A stretch of DNA of 64,000 nucleotides from Anaerolineae bacterium (GCA_011174825.1 DUEZ01000068.1:1-64000); one strand, 5' to 3'. Positions 35,189-44,085 are shown, counted from the stretch's first letter. The notes: generated from the letters alone by a model not told the origin. A program made the numbers and translations.

Positions 35189-35752
35189 ATGGGTCCGATG
35201 ACGAAACCAGACGTTAGTAATATGGATCTCGTCCAGCGGGCCAAATCGGATCCTGAAGCTTTCGGCGAACTTTACGAGAGGCATGTCCGTCGTATCTATA
35301 ACTATATCTACTACCGTACGGGCAATCATCACGACGCCGAGGATTTGACAGCGCGTGTATTTCAGAGAGCGATGCTTCATGTTGCGAATTTTGAGGATCA
35401 GGGTGTGCCATTTTCTGCTTGGCTATACCGCATCGCCCATAATCTTGTGGCGAATTGGCACCGAGATCGTAGCCGTCGCCCTGTAGTTCCGCTGGAAGAT
35501 CATATTGTTGGTAGTAAGGAGAGTTCACATCCGGAGGTTGAAGCGATCGTAGAAGAAGAGCGAGTTGTACTGTTGGCAGCGGTGAGACACTTACCGCCAG
35601 ATCGACAACAATTGTTGATCCTGAAATTTGTCGAGCGGTTATCAAATGCAGAGATTGGGGAAATCATGGGCCGAACGGAAGGTGCAATAAAGAGCCTTTA
35701 CCACCGCACATTGAACGCATTGCGCGATGAAATCTCCTTGATGGAAGGATAA
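35189..35752 (+). CDS. ECF sigma factor (sigma-70 family)
   Basis: Region 2 is AFGELYERHVRRIYNYIYYR followed by DAEDLTARVFQRA. Region 4 is LPPDRQQLLILKFVERLSNA and then AEIGEIMGRTEGAIKSLYHR. The 187-residue protein has no region 3, as usual for the extracytoplasmic group. The start may be ATG 35189, or the ATG three codons later. A small membrane protein gene follows about 100 bp downstream. The signal sensed is unknown. Confidence 0.93.
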   Translation: MGPMTKPDVSNMDLVQRAKSDPEAFGELYERHVRRIYNYIYYRTGNHHDAEDLTARVFQRAMLHVANFEDQGVPFSAWLYRIAHNLVANWHRDRSRRPVVPLEDHIVGSKESSHPEVEAIVEEERVVLLAAVRHLPPDRQQLLILKFVERLSNAEIGEIMGRTEGAIKSLYHRTLNALRDEISLMEG

Positions 35753-35855
35753 TCAACATTTATGAATTGGTGATAGTCCGTGGCGTAAGTCAATGATTTC
35801 GAGACTGGCTTGCCTCGTTATCGGGTGATTGAGGGATATGTAGAAGGAGAATGTA

Positions 35856-36158
35856 GTGGCTAGACGAGAACCGGTGAAACTGGAAAGGAAGGAGTTGGAG
35901 GCTTGGCTTGAACAAGTCTTGGTTCCGGTTGAACCGAATCCTCGCTTTCTGCGACGTCTTCGTGCTCGTCTAGTGACCTACCAAGGTGGTGGTCTCTTCT
36001 CTGGATGGATGATCGTGGTCGTTCTCGCAACCACACTATTGCTAGCGATTACAACCCTCGGATTGGTGATCAGGTTCATTCTTGTATGGCTAAACGTGCT
36101 TGGGATTCTCGATCGTAAACAACGCGAAACAACGGAGCCTGAAACGGTCTCAGTTTGA
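35856..36158 (+). CDS. Small single-pass membrane protein, possible anti-sigma factor
   Basis: This 100-residue protein has a basic, soluble N-terminal half (LERKELEAWLEQVLVPVEPN, RRLRARL), a strong hydrophobic segment at about 50-78, and a short charged tail. Its place right after the ECF gene suggests a membrane-bound regulator of that sigma factor, but no ZAS motif (HxxxCxxC) is present. The GTG start has AGAAGGAG upstream. Confidence 0.65.
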   Translation: MARREPVKLERKELEAWLEQVLVPVEPNPRFLRRLRARLVTYQGGGLFSGWMIVVVLATTLLLAITTLGLVIRFILVWLNVLGILDRKQRETTEPETVSV

Positions 36159-36188
36159 TGGAGGGGAAGCCATTGGAAGATCCTGGTG

Positions 36189-36221
36189 GGGCGACTACCC
36201 GGTCGCCCTTTACTTTTTTTT
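36189..36221 (+). terminator. Terminator after the ECF sigma/membrane protein pair
   Basis: The stem GGGCGAC (36189-36195) / GTCGCCC (36202-36208) is followed by TTTACTTTTTTTT. Confidence 0.8.
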
Positions 36222-36296
36222 AGAGAGGATTTTCCCATTTCCTCACCGGATTTTTTAGGGTCCGCGCGCGCGATCAATATCTCTTCCTGAACGACG

Positions 36297-36322
36297 TAGG
36301 GGCGGTTCGCGAACCGCCCCTA
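36297..36322. repeat. TAGGGGCG-type 26-bp perfect palindrome
   Basis: The 13-bp arm TAGGGGCGGTTCG is followed directly by its exact complement. The core equals that at 31954-31973. The rest of 36222-36471 shows no gene. Confidence 0.85.
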
Positions 36323-36471
36323 TAACATTCCGGTGGTGAGTTTAATACCTAATACTCTTTCCAATACGGTAATTTGTTTTTACCAAAAAAGCTGTAAAGG
36401 CAATTCACGAATTACCCCTACCATAAGAAAATCCTGCCATGAGAAGCTGGGACAGTGATATCACCCAGATA

Positions 36472-36813
36472 TTAGAAAAGTCCCCACTCGGCTGCGGCAC
36501 TGTCCTCCATCATGCTTGGTTCCCACATCTCCATCCCGAGTTCGATCGTGGTAGAGAGCCTCGCGACCTCCTCGGCCTTAGCCCGTGCGCTCTCAAGTAA
36601 TGCTGGACCGTATGGACAGAAAGGCGTCGTCAGAATCATTTTTACTTCGAGGCGATCATCATCCATCGAAACACCCCTAACCAATCCAAGTTCGATAATA
36701 CTCATGCCCAATTCAGGGTCCAGAACCTGACGCAAGGCCTGACGGATCTCGTCGGCTTTGATTGGGTGTGTTGAATCGATTTCCCAGATCAGCTTCGATA
36801 CGTCTTCGCTCAT
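36472..36813 (-). CDS. SufT-like DUF59/MIP18 family protein
   Basis: DUF59 proteins help mature Fe-S proteins. The 113-residue product has the family core LRQVLDPELGMSIIELGLV and TTPFCPYGPALLESA, with the conserved Cys in FCP. Its start overlaps the sufR stop by 4 bp (ATGA), so it is coupled with the regulator and part of the Suf locus. A promoter shared with sufR lies at 37452-37480. Confidence 0.88.
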   Translation of the reverse strand: MSEDVSKLIWEIDSTHPIKADEIRQALRQVLDPELGMSIIELGLVRGVSMDDDRLEVKMILTTPFCPYGPALLESARAKAEEVARLSTTIELGMEMWEPSMMEDSAAAEWGLF

Positions 36814-37442
36814 TCCGCCAGTTCTCCTTCAGGTAAGTGCACGACGAAGGAACAATGTGTATCTCCATCAGTGAGACAATTTACCCGCTCGAAGGGAAGG
36901 GAAAGCGTCTTGGCGATGAGTTCTTGATCGATAAAATTCACTTCAGGGTGGTGTTGAACGAGCTGCAAGTAGGGACAACTGAGTAATCGAATGATGACCT
37001 GATCACCTTGGAGTTCATACTCAGCATCAAATCCTTCGTTTGAGAGCATGGCCATCAACTTAGGAAGTCGTTCCTCCATTGGGAGGTGCTCATATGATCC
37101 AATGAAGTCATCAGCGATCGTGCTCGCCATACGAGAGAACAGAGATTTCACCCTTTCAGGAGACATCTCGTATTTGATTTCATCCAGCAAACGGTTGGTC
37201 AATTGAAAATAGCGGGTGGGGAAGAGTTCGATCCCTTCATCGGTGAGCGAGAACGCATGATGTGGGCGACCTACGCCATGACGAACCTCTTTGGTCGTGA
37301 CGAGTCCCTCTGCCTGGAGTTGCGTCAGGTGATGTCGCACAGAGACAGGCGAGATGCCCACAACATCAGCCAACTCCTTCACTGTGCAATGCCCCTGTGT
37401 CCGAAGAGAACGCAGGATCGTTTCTCGCGTAGGGGATGTCAT
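36810..37442 (-). CDS. sufR: SufR-type Fe-S-sensing transcriptional repressor
   Basis: Residues 1-75 form a winged helix (CTVKELADVVGISPVSVRHH, LQAEGLVTTKEVRHGVGRPH). The C-terminal half holds cysteines at LLSCPYLQL, RVNCLTDGD and DTHCSF, which match the Fe-S ligand set of SufR proteins. SufR represses suf when its cluster is loaded. The gene diverges from sufC and is likely autoregulated. The ATG at 37442 has no ribosome binding site and lies 9 nt after the -10 box, so the mRNA should be nearly leaderless. It has 210 residues. Confidence 0.88.
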   Translation of the reverse strand: MTSPTRETILRSLRTQGHCTVKELADVVGISPVSVRHHLTQLQAEGLVTTKEVRHGVGRPHHAFSLTDEGIELFPTRYFQLTNRLLDEIKYEMSPERVKSLFSRMASTIADDFIGSYEHLPMEERLPKLMAMLSNEGFDAEYELQGDQVIIRLLSCPYLQLVQHHPEVNFIDQELIAKTLSLPFERVNCLTDGDTHCSFVVHLPEGELAE

Positions 37443-37451
37443 CGTTCTCGC

Positions 37452-37480
37452 AGTATACCCACAAGCTCACGATATGTCAA
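37452..37480 (-). promoter_or_regulatory. sufR promoter
   Basis: On the minus strand, TTGACA (37480-37475) and TATACT (37457-37452) are exactly 17 bp apart. The operator copy at 37479-37498 abuts and slightly overlaps the -35 box. Confidence 0.75.
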
Positions 37481-37498
37481 TATTTAAGATATTTATCA
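37479..37498. promoter_or_regulatory. Candidate SufR operator, copy 1
   Basis: The 20-bp AATATTTAAGATATTTATCA is repeated exactly at 37545. The core AATATTTAAGATATT is palindromic apart from one base pair. It touches the sufR -35 box. Confidence 0.6.
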
Positions 37499-37544
37499 TT
37501 TATATACCTCTGAAGCAAGCTTCAAACCTCGAAGAGCAAGTGTG

Positions 37545-37564
37545 AATATTTAAGATATTTATCA
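37545..37564. promoter_or_regulatory. Candidate SufR operator, copy 2
   Basis: This is an exact copy of the 20-bp element, 66 bp from copy 1. It ends 6 bp before the suf -35 box. A further AATATT overlaps that box. Confidence 0.6.
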
Positions 37565-37570
37565 CAAATA

Positions 37571-37599
37571 TTGACTAGTTTGAAGCTGCGTGCTATAAT
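37571..37599 (+). promoter_or_regulatory. suf operon promoter
   Basis: TTGACT (37571-37576) and TATAAT (37594-37599) are exactly 17 bp apart. The leader to sufC is about 48 nt and ends with GGAGG. Confidence 0.8.
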
Positions 37600-37653
37600 C
37601 CGCCTGGTATCCAGAAACTGGATTGTAAAGCTTATTGAGTTGGAGGCTGATTA

Positions 37654-38436
37654 ATGTCTGCGACCTTAGAAATCCACGATCTTCACGTTGCTGTCGAGGG
37701 TAAAGAGATCCTAAAGGGTGTGAATCTAACAGTGAAGCGGGGAGAGATTCACGCACTGATGGGCCCAAACGGTACAGGTAAATCCACCCTCGCATATAGT
37801 TTGATGGGGCATCCAAAATATGAGGTCACGCAAGGTCGGATGATCTTAAAAGGCAAAGAATTGAATGATCTTGAGCCAGACGAACGCTCTCGTTTAGGTC
37901 TATTCCTCGCCTTCCAGTACCCGGTGGCAATCCCTGGGGTTTCGCTGGCTAATTTTCTGCGGATGGCGATCAACGCTCAACGTCGGGGGAGCAACCCGGA
38001 TGACAAAGGTATTTCCATCCCTGTGTTCCGCGCAAAGTTGAAGGAGAAGATGGATCTCCTTCAGATGTCCCACGAATTTGCGGGAAGGTACTTGAACGAA
38101 GGATTCTCGGGTGGTGAAAAGAAACGCGCTGAAATCCTGCAGTTAGCAGCCCTTGAACCAGAGATCGCCGTGCTCGACGAGACCGATTCCGGGCTTGATA
38201 TCGATGCGCTGCGAATTGTAGCGTCCGGCGTCAACACGCTCGCAGGCCCAGAGCTTGGCGTTCTGATCATCACACATTACCAACGCATTTTGAACTATAT
38301 CAAACCTGATTTCGTCCACATTATGCTCGATGGGAAGATTGTTGAGTCTGCAGGTGCGGATCTGGCTGAGCATTTGGAAGAGCATGGTTACGATTGGATA
38401 AGAGAAAAGTATAACGGTAATCTTGTGGAGGTATAA
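37654..38436 (+). CDS. sufC: Fe-S cluster assembly ATPase SufC
   Basis: SufC is the ABC-type ATPase of the SufBCD scaffold. Walker A is GPNGTGKST, the signature is GFSGGEKKR, and Walker B is [12 protein letters not shown]. The 260-residue length is typical. GGAGG lies upstream of the ATG. Two bases separate its stop from the sufB start. Confidence 0.97.
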   Translation: MSATLEIHDLHVAVEGKEILKGVNLTVKRGEIHALMGPNGTGKSTLAYSLMGHPKYEVTQGRMILKGKELNDLEPDERSRLGLFLAFQYPVAIPGVSLANFLRMAINAQRRGSNPDDKGISIPVFRAKLKEKMDLLQMSHEFAGRYLNEGFSGGEKKRAEILQLAALEPEIAVLDETDSGLDIDALRIVASGVNTLAGPELGVLIITHYQRILNYIKPDFVHIMLDGKIVESAGADLAEHLEEHGYDWIREKYNGNLVEV

Positions 38437-38438
38437 CC

Positions 38439-39851
38439 ATGGCGGCTGAGTCGGATATTGAACGGCTTGAAGGGTTAGACAAGTATAAGTATGGTTTCAG
38501 CGACCCTGATGTCTCCGTTTTTAAGACCCGCAAGGGTCTTGACCGCGAAGTTGTAGAACAAATCTCACATATGAAAGGTGAACCGGAATGGATGCTCGAA
38601 TTCCGGCTCAAAGCACTTCAGCACTTCGAGAAACGTCCGATGCCCACATGGGGTGGGGACCTGAGTAAGCTCAATCTCGACGATATCTACTACTATGTAC
38701 GACCCGCCGAGAAGGAGGGACGTAGTTGGGACGAAGTCCCTGAGACGATCAAAGAGACTTTCAACCGTCTAGGTATCCCTGAAGCAGAGCAGAAGTTTCT
38801 AGCTGGTGTCGGAGCTCAATACGAATCGGAGATGGTCTACCACAGTGTGCAGAAACATCTCGAAGAACAGGGTGTGATCTTTGTCAGCATTGAAGACGGT
38901 CTCCGTCAGCATGAGGAGTTGTTCCGAGAATACTTCGGTAAAGTTATCCCATACACCGATAATAAGTTCGCCGCCTTGAACAGTGCTGTGTGGTCTGGTG
39001 GTTCTTTCGTCTACGTCCCACCAGGGACTACTGTAAACTTACCTCTCCAAGCCTACTTTCGCTTGAATGTTGCCAACATCGGGCAATTCGAGCGTACCAT
39101 CATCATCGTCGATGAGGGCGCTCAGGTACACTATGTGGAGGGGTGCACAGCGCCTACTTATACCACTGATTCCTTTCACAGCGGTGTGATCGAGATTATC
39201 GTTAAAAGGGGCGCTCGTTGTCGCTATACCACGATCCAAAATTGGTCGATTAACGTTTACAACTTGGTTACCCAACGGGCGATGGTACATGAGAATGCCA
39301 CGATGGAGTGGGTGGATGCCAACCTCGGTAGCCAACTAACGATGAAATACCCTTCCTGCTATCTCGTCGGGGAGGGGGCACACGGTGAGATCCTCTCGAT
39401 GGCTTTCGCAGCCGAAGGGCAACACCAGGACGCTGGCGGCAAGGTTATCCACGCCGCGCCTCATACAACAAGCAAGATCACATCCAAATCCATAAGCAAG
39501 GGAAGTGGAAGAGCTTCCTACCGCGGGTTACTCAAGGTATATAAAGACGCGGTGGGAGCGAAATCGAATGTTGTTTGCGACGCGTTGCTTCTTGATCCAC
39601 AGTCTCGCTCCGATACCTATCCATACATCGAGATCGATGAAGACGATGTAACCATAGGCCACGAGGCATCGGTCAGCAAAGTAGGCGAGCAGCAACTTTT
39701 CTACCTCATGAGTCGTGGGTTGAATGAGGAGGAGGCCACTACGATGGTCGTCTCGGGGTTCATCGAACCGTTGGTGAAGGAACTCCCGATGGAATATGCC
39801 GTAGAGATGAACCGCTTAATTCAACTTCAGATGGAAGGATCCATCGGCTAG
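38439..39851 (+). CDS. sufB: Fe-S cluster assembly protein SufB
   Basis: SufB is the scaffold subunit on which clusters form. The right-handed beta-helix core contains [29 protein letters not shown], with its conserved Cys, and the C-terminal [20 protein letters not shown]. The length is 470 residues. GGAGG lies before the ATG. Confidence 0.97.
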   Translation: MAAESDIERLEGLDKYKYGFSDPDVSVFKTRKGLDREVVEQISHMKGEPEWMLEFRLKALQHFEKRPMPTWGGDLSKLNLDDIYYYVRPAEKEGRSWDEVPETIKETFNRLGIPEAEQKFLAGVGAQYESEMVYHSVQKHLEEQGVIFVSIEDGLRQHEELFREYFGKVIPYTDNKFAALNSAVWSGGSFVYVPPGTTVNLPLQAYFRLNVANIGQFERTIIIVDEGAQVHYVEGCTAPTYTTDSFHSGVIEIIVKRGARCRYTTIQNWSINVYNLVTQRAMVHENATMEWVDANLGSQLTMKYPSCYLVGEGAHGEILSMAFAAEGQHQDAGGKVIHAAPHTTSKITSKSISKGSGRASYRGLLKVYKDAVGAKSNVVCDALLLDPQSRSDTYPYIEIDEDDVTIGHEASVSKVGEQQLFYLMSRGLNEEEATTMVVSGFIEPLVKELPMEYAVEMNRLIQLQMEGSIG

Positions 39852-39915
39852 ATTAACGAACGAGGATCTTAATGCCACCCATGTTTATTGATGGTTTGTA
39901 GAGGATAACTCGAGT

Positions 39916-41268
39916 ATGAGTCAAAGCACCATCATTCGTCCCAGGCGGAAAATTCAGCCTAAGGTCACCCCTGAATTCTCATTTACAGAGGCTGATGTCG
40001 TACAGGCTTCTACGCGTTTAAAAGAACCTGCTTGGTTGGCAAATCGGCGCCTCAATGCCTGGGAGCTCTATCGTAGCTTACCGATGCCTACTACGAAGGA
40101 CGAGCCCTGGCGCCGAACCGATATCAGACGCCTTCCTGCAAATGAGTTGGTTATAAAGCCTGCGGAGGCGCTCCCTGTCGATTCAAAGCTGCACAAGCCC
40201 CTGGTGAGCGAGGCCGACGAATGGGTGCTGACGATTAGTCCAGGCCATCCACCGATCCTAAAAGGGGATCGGAAACTGCGGGAACTCGGTGTTATCGCGG
40301 TTGATTGGGCCACAGCCGTGAGAGAACATCAGGAAATCCTGAAGGATTACTTAGGAAAGATCGTTCCAGACGAGGATGGAAAATTTTCGGCTCTGGCGTC
40401 CGCCATGGCTGAATTCGGTGTTCTCCTCTATGTGCCTCCAGGTATCGAGATTGAAAAACCCTTACACTCGATCTTCTGGGCTCCTGGAACCCAGGCGGCC
40501 TATTTCAGTCGTTTATTAATAATCATCGGGGAGGGGTCCTCGGTCACGTACGTACACGAAACCGCTTCTCCGACATCCTCCGATGGCTCTTCCGTACACG
40601 CTGGTATTGTCGAGATAGATCTTGCAAAGCAAGCTAAATTTAACTTTATCGAGTTCCAGAATCTCGGCCAGCATGTGTGGAATTTCACCCATGAGAGAGC
40701 ACATGTAGGACGTCAGGCACGGCTGGATTGGGTCTATGGTGGTATTGGCAGCCATCTGACCAAGAATTTCACAGAATTCGATCTGCTTGCCGAGGGTGCT
40801 GAAGGTCGGATGTCTGCGTTCTATTTTGCTGATAATGTACAGCATCTTGATCATGATACACAACAAAACCATCTCGCACCCAATACAACCAGCGATTTGC
40901 TTTTCAAAGGTGCCTTATTGGACCGCAGTCGATCGGTATGGCAAGGGATGATCTACGTTGCCCCTGCTGCCCAGATGACGGATGGTTATCAGGCGAATCG
41001 GAATTTGATTCTTAGCAAACAAGCACGAGCGGATTCAATCCCTGGTTTGGAAATTTTGGCTGATGATGTCCGTTGTACACATGGAGCGACAGTTGGACAG
41101 TTAGAGGAAGAATCGATCTTCTACCTGATGTCCCGTGGTTTACCTCGTCGTGATGCGAAACGGATGATGATTGAAGGTTTTTTCGCGGCGGTCTTGGAGC
41201 GTGTTCCATTCGAGAGCGTACGAGACCGATTTCAAGGTATGATAGAGAATAAACTGAGTAAGGTTTAG
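39916..41268 (+). CDS. sufD: Fe-S cluster assembly protein SufD
   Basis: SufD is the SufB paralogue and partner. Shared features are YVPPGIEIEKPLHSIFW, the C-terminal CTHGATVGQLEEESIFYLMS and SRGLPRRDAKRMMIEGFF. The histidine important for iron entry would be in the CTHGA segment. It encodes 450 residues. GAGGATAAC precedes the ATG. Confidence 0.95.
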   Translation: MSQSTIIRPRRKIQPKVTPEFSFTEADVVQASTRLKEPAWLANRRLNAWELYRSLPMPTTKDEPWRRTDIRRLPANELVIKPAEALPVDSKLHKPLVSEADEWVLTISPGHPPILKGDRKLRELGVIAVDWATAVREHQEILKDYLGKIVPDEDGKFSALASAMAEFGVLLYVPPGIEIEKPLHSIFWAPGTQAAYFSRLLIIIGEGSSVTYVHETASPTSSDGSSVHAGIVEIDLAKQAKFNFIEFQNLGQHVWNFTHERAHVGRQARLDWVYGGIGSHLTKNFTEFDLLAEGAEGRMSAFYFADNVQHLDHDTQQNHLAPNTTSDLLFKGALLDRSRSVWQGMIYVAPAAQMTDGYQANRNLILSKQARADSIPGLEILADDVRCTHGATVGQLEEESIFYLMSRGLPRRDAKRMMIEGFFAAVLERVPFESVRDRFQGMIENKLSKV

Positions 41269-41314
41269 CCATCGGCGAACCTCTCAGTTTTGAATTAACA
41301 TTTGGGAGAGAACA

Positions 41315-41608
41315 TTGGCAAAGGAAAGTATCAATTCGCCGGCAGTGAAAAAAGTCCACCGTAAACCGTACCAGGCTGGTGATAGGGTGGATATCTACTG
41401 CGATCATAATCAGGACGGCGTTCGGGTCCGCGACTGGCTTAGTGGGGTGGTCGTACAAGCGGATCGGAAAATGGTGGCCGTCCAGTTTCTTGAAGACGTT
41501 TACCTCACGAACGGCTGGATGGTGCCGGATCGGGTATTGTGGTGTCTGCAAAACAGTGACACCATAAGACCTACTGCACGACGTCGTTCACGCCCCAAAA
41601 GAAAATAA
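41315..41608 (+). CDS. Small basic protein inside the suf operon, unknown function
   Basis: This 97-residue product reads like one compact beta-rich, SH3-like domain (YQAGDRVDIYC, WLSGVVVQADRKMVAVQFLE, GWMVPDRVLWC). A strongly basic tail follows (ARRRSRPKRK). Two cysteines, in IYCD and LWCL, could be functional. It is not a known Suf protein. The TTG start at 41315 has GGGAGAG upstream. It lies 46 bp after sufD and 15 bp before sufS, so it is certainly co-transcribed with them. Confidence 0.75.
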   Translation: MAKESINSPAVKKVHRKPYQAGDRVDIYCDHNQDGVRVRDWLSGVVVQADRKMVAVQFLEDVYLTNGWMVPDRVLWCLQNSDTIRPTARRRSRPKRK

Positions 41609-41623
41609 CCTCGGAGACCAATT

Positions 41624-42871
41624 ATGCACATCGACCCTGACCTCGCTGTGCTGGACATCGAACATGTGCGGGGCCAATTTCCCATCTTATCACGGGAGAT
41701 CAAACCTGGTGTGCCGCTGATTTACCTGGACTCAGCGGCTACATCCCAGAAGCCGCGTCAGGTGATCGAGGCGATGTCGACATATTATGAGCGCCATAAC
41801 GCCAACGTCCATCGAGGCATCCATCTCCTGGCTGAGGAAGCCACAACCTCCTTCGAATCCTCTCGTGAAAAGGTGGCGGAATTCATCGGGGCGGAATCTG
41901 CGCGCCAAGTGATCTTCACGCGCAACACGACGGAAGCCATCAACCTGGTAGCTTACTCTTGGGCTCGAGCGAATCTGGATACAGGTGACCTGATCGTGCT
42001 AACTGAAATGGAGCACCATTCGAACATGGTGCCCTGGCAGATTCTTGCCGAAGAGCGTGGGGTCCGTTTAGCTTTTATTACCGTCACCGAAGATGGACTG
42101 CTCGATCTTAGTTCATTCCACGACTTGCTGGAAGAAAAACCACGCCTGGTCGCGTTCACGCATATGTCGAACATGTTGGGTACAATCAATCCGGTGAAAG
42201 AGATGACACGCTTAGCCCAGGACTCCGGTTCGGTGGTTCTCATCGATGGTGCACAAGCGGTGCCGCACCTCCCTGTGAATGTTTTGGACATCGGCGCTGA
42301 TTTCTATGCCTTCTCTGCACACAAGATGTGTGGGCCGACGGGCATCGGCGTGCTTTATGGAAGAGAGGATTTGTTGGAGGAGATGCCGCCCTTCCTCGGT
42401 GGCGGGGACATGATCAAACGTGTCCAGCTAGAGTCATTCACGACAAACGATCTCCCTTATAAGTTCGAAGCAGGTACTCCACCCATCGCCGAGGGAATCG
42501 GCTTGGGTGCTGCGATTGATTTCTTAACCTCGATCGGTATGCAAGCTGTTCATCAACATGAGAAGCTGCTGATTGGACGGATGCTGGATCGTCTGGACGA
42601 GGTCCCTGGGGTCAAGGTTTATGGTCCGAGCGTTAACCACAAAGGTGGAGTAGCCTCGTTTTCGTTTGAGGGCATTCATCCGCATGATGTGGCCCAGATT
42701 CTCGATTCTCAAGGGATCGCAGTGCGGGCTGGCCATCATTGTGCGATGCCTATCCATGAAAAATTTGGGCTGCCAGCGACAACGCGCGCCTCTTTTTACT
42801 TGTATAACACAGTGGAAGAAGTTGATTCACTGATCGAGGGTTTGTATAAAGTAAAGGAGATCTTTAATTAA
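41624..42871 (+). CDS. sufS: Cysteine desulfurase SufS
   Basis: SufS takes sulfur from cysteine as a persulfide for cluster assembly. It is a PLP enzyme of the type II NifS group. The PLP lysine lies in FSAHKMCGPTGIG near residue 231. The persulfide cysteine lies in RAGHHCAMP near residue 372. The N-terminal YLDSAATSQKP is diagnostic. It has 415 residues. Confidence 0.96.
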   Translation: MHIDPDLAVLDIEHVRGQFPILSREIKPGVPLIYLDSAATSQKPRQVIEAMSTYYERHNANVHRGIHLLAEEATTSFESSREKVAEFIGAESARQVIFTRNTTEAINLVAYSWARANLDTGDLIVLTEMEHHSNMVPWQILAEERGVRLAFITVTEDGLLDLSSFHDLLEEKPRLVAFTHMSNMLGTINPVKEMTRLAQDSGSVVLIDGAQAVPHLPVNVLDIGADFYAFSAHKMCGPTGIGVLYGREDLLEEMPPFLGGGDMIKRVQLESFTTNDLPYKFEAGTPPIAEGIGLGAAIDFLTSIGMQAVHQHEKLLIGRMLDRLDEVPGVKVYGPSVNHKGGVASFSFEGIHPHDVAQILDSQGIAVRAGHHCAMPIHEKFGLPATTRASFYLYNTVEEVDSLIEGLYKVKEIFN

Positions 42872-43151
42872 TTCGACCTGAACAAAGGCCATCATCCTGA
42901 GCCCTGTCATACGTGTCCTGAGCGTTTTCGGTAGGCTCGTAGAAGGATCATTGAACGGTTGTCATGCGATGATGGCACGTCGCTTCCATAACCCTGGGTG
43001 AGATCCGGATTGTAGTTGGATGGGTTGAAACAAGTCGAGCAGATTAATTTATTTTCGATTCATCAACCATGCGGATTAGGTTTGTTGTCATGATCATCGG
43101 GTATCATTAGGAAGTCTTTCGCAAGCTAAAATCAAGAACAAGGATGCGTAC

Positions 43152-43550
43152 ATGGATGACCTGTATCGTGAGCAAATCATCGATCGATATAAATATCCCC
43201 TCAAGAAAGGTACCCTGGAACCGAACGATTTCTCCTATGAAGACGATAACCCATTGTGCGGTGACCGAATTCGGATCGATGTGCGTATCGATAATAATGA
43301 ATTTGTCACGGAAGCTGCATTCTCTGGCACGGGCTGCGCTATCTCGCAGGCTTCAGCGGATCTGTTGATGGAATCCATCATCGGGATGAAACTCGATGAA
43401 GTAAAGGCGTTGACAAAGGAAGACATTATGGAGTTGTTGGGGATTCAACTTGGACCCGTACGTCTGAAATGCGCATTGTTATCGTTAAAGGTCCTCAAAG
43501 CTGGCGTGTATGGCCTCGATGAGCTGGAGGAGGAACTGGCTCAGATATAA
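43152..43550 (+). CDS. sufU: Sulfur-transfer/scaffold protein SufU
   Basis: SufU accepts sulfur from SufS via a zinc-bound cysteine exchange. The three conserved cysteines are in NPLCGDRI, GTGCAISQAS and RLKCALL, and the zinc Asp is in the first motif. The length of 132 residues is usual. It follows sufS after a 280-bp gap containing degenerate repeat-like sequence and has AAGGA upstream. Confidence 0.94.
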   Translation: MDDLYREQIIDRYKYPLKKGTLEPNDFSYEDDNPLCGDRIRIDVRIDNNEFVTEAAFSGTGCAISQASADLLMESIIGMKLDEVKALTKEDIMELLGIQLGPVRLKCALLSLKVLKAGVYGLDELEEELAQI

Positions 43551-43591
43551 ACTATTGAGTGATGAGCGGGAATATATTTTAGGTGGGATGG

Positions 43592-43945
43592 ATGTTCAAC
43601 TACCATGACCTCGAGGAAGATCAAGTGGCATTTGTGACCGTCGCGTCGATTAACGAGCTGGCGGAAGGGGAGAGGTTGATCTTTGAGATCGACGACGTGC
43701 CGGTTGCCTTGTTCAACCTCGGTGGTCACTACTATGCCATCGCGGACCTCTGTTCACACGACGATGGTCCCGTAGCGGAAGGGGAGTTGGAGGGGTTGGA
43801 GATCGTTTGCCCTCGCCATGGCGCACGCTTCAATATCGAAACCGGGGAAGCATTGACGTTGCCAGCGGTAGTGGATATCCCGGTTTACCCGGTGCGGGTG
43901 ATGGGGGATGATATCCAGATAGGAATTCCTATTGAGGAAGATTGA
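43592..43945 (+). CDS. Rieske [2Fe-2S] ferredoxin
   Basis: This 117-residue non-haem Rieske protein has the cluster ligands CSHDDGPV (C-x-H) and CPRHGARF (C-x-x-H). It has no transmembrane helix, so it is soluble, like ferredoxin components of dioxygenases or NirD. Its place at the end of the suf operon suggests electron supply for cluster assembly (inference). The ATG at 43592 is preferred over a GTG at 43583 because AGGTGGG sits at the right distance. Confidence 0.9.
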   Translation: MFNYHDLEEDQVAFVTVASINELAEGERLIFEIDDVPVALFNLGGHYYAIADLCSHDDGPVAEGELEGLEIVCPRHGARFNIETGEALTLPAVVDIPVYPVRVMGDDIQIGIPIEED

Positions 43946-43974
43946 GATCTACGGATAAGCCGTTACTTGATTAT

Positions 43975-44005
43975 CCCGCCAGCCTCATCTGCGCGGGTTT
44001 TTTTT
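43975..44005 (+). terminator. Terminator of the suf operon
   Basis: A short stem CCCGC (43975-43979) / GCGGG (43993-43997) is followed by eight T. Confidence 0.65.
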
Positions 44006-44057
44006 CGAGTTATACCGAGCAAAGTCGAGGGGTTCGCCCCGAATGACATTCATAAGG

Positions 44058-44085
44058 GTAGGGGCGTATGGCCATACGCCCCTAC
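44058..44085. repeat. TAGGGGCG-type 28-bp perfect palindrome
   Basis: GTAGGGGCGTATGG is followed by its exact complement. It has the same outer arm as the elements at 32004 and 36297 but a different centre. The rest of 44006-44362 contains no gene. Confidence 0.85.

Noticed and set aside
41012-41551. 179-codon open frame on the minus strand
   Set aside because: It lies opposite sufD and the small suf gene, has no ribosome site and its translation looks unlike a protein.
31950-44085. CRISPR array made from the GC-rich repeats
   Set aside because: The elements are far apart, palindromic throughout and lack regular spacers or cas genes.
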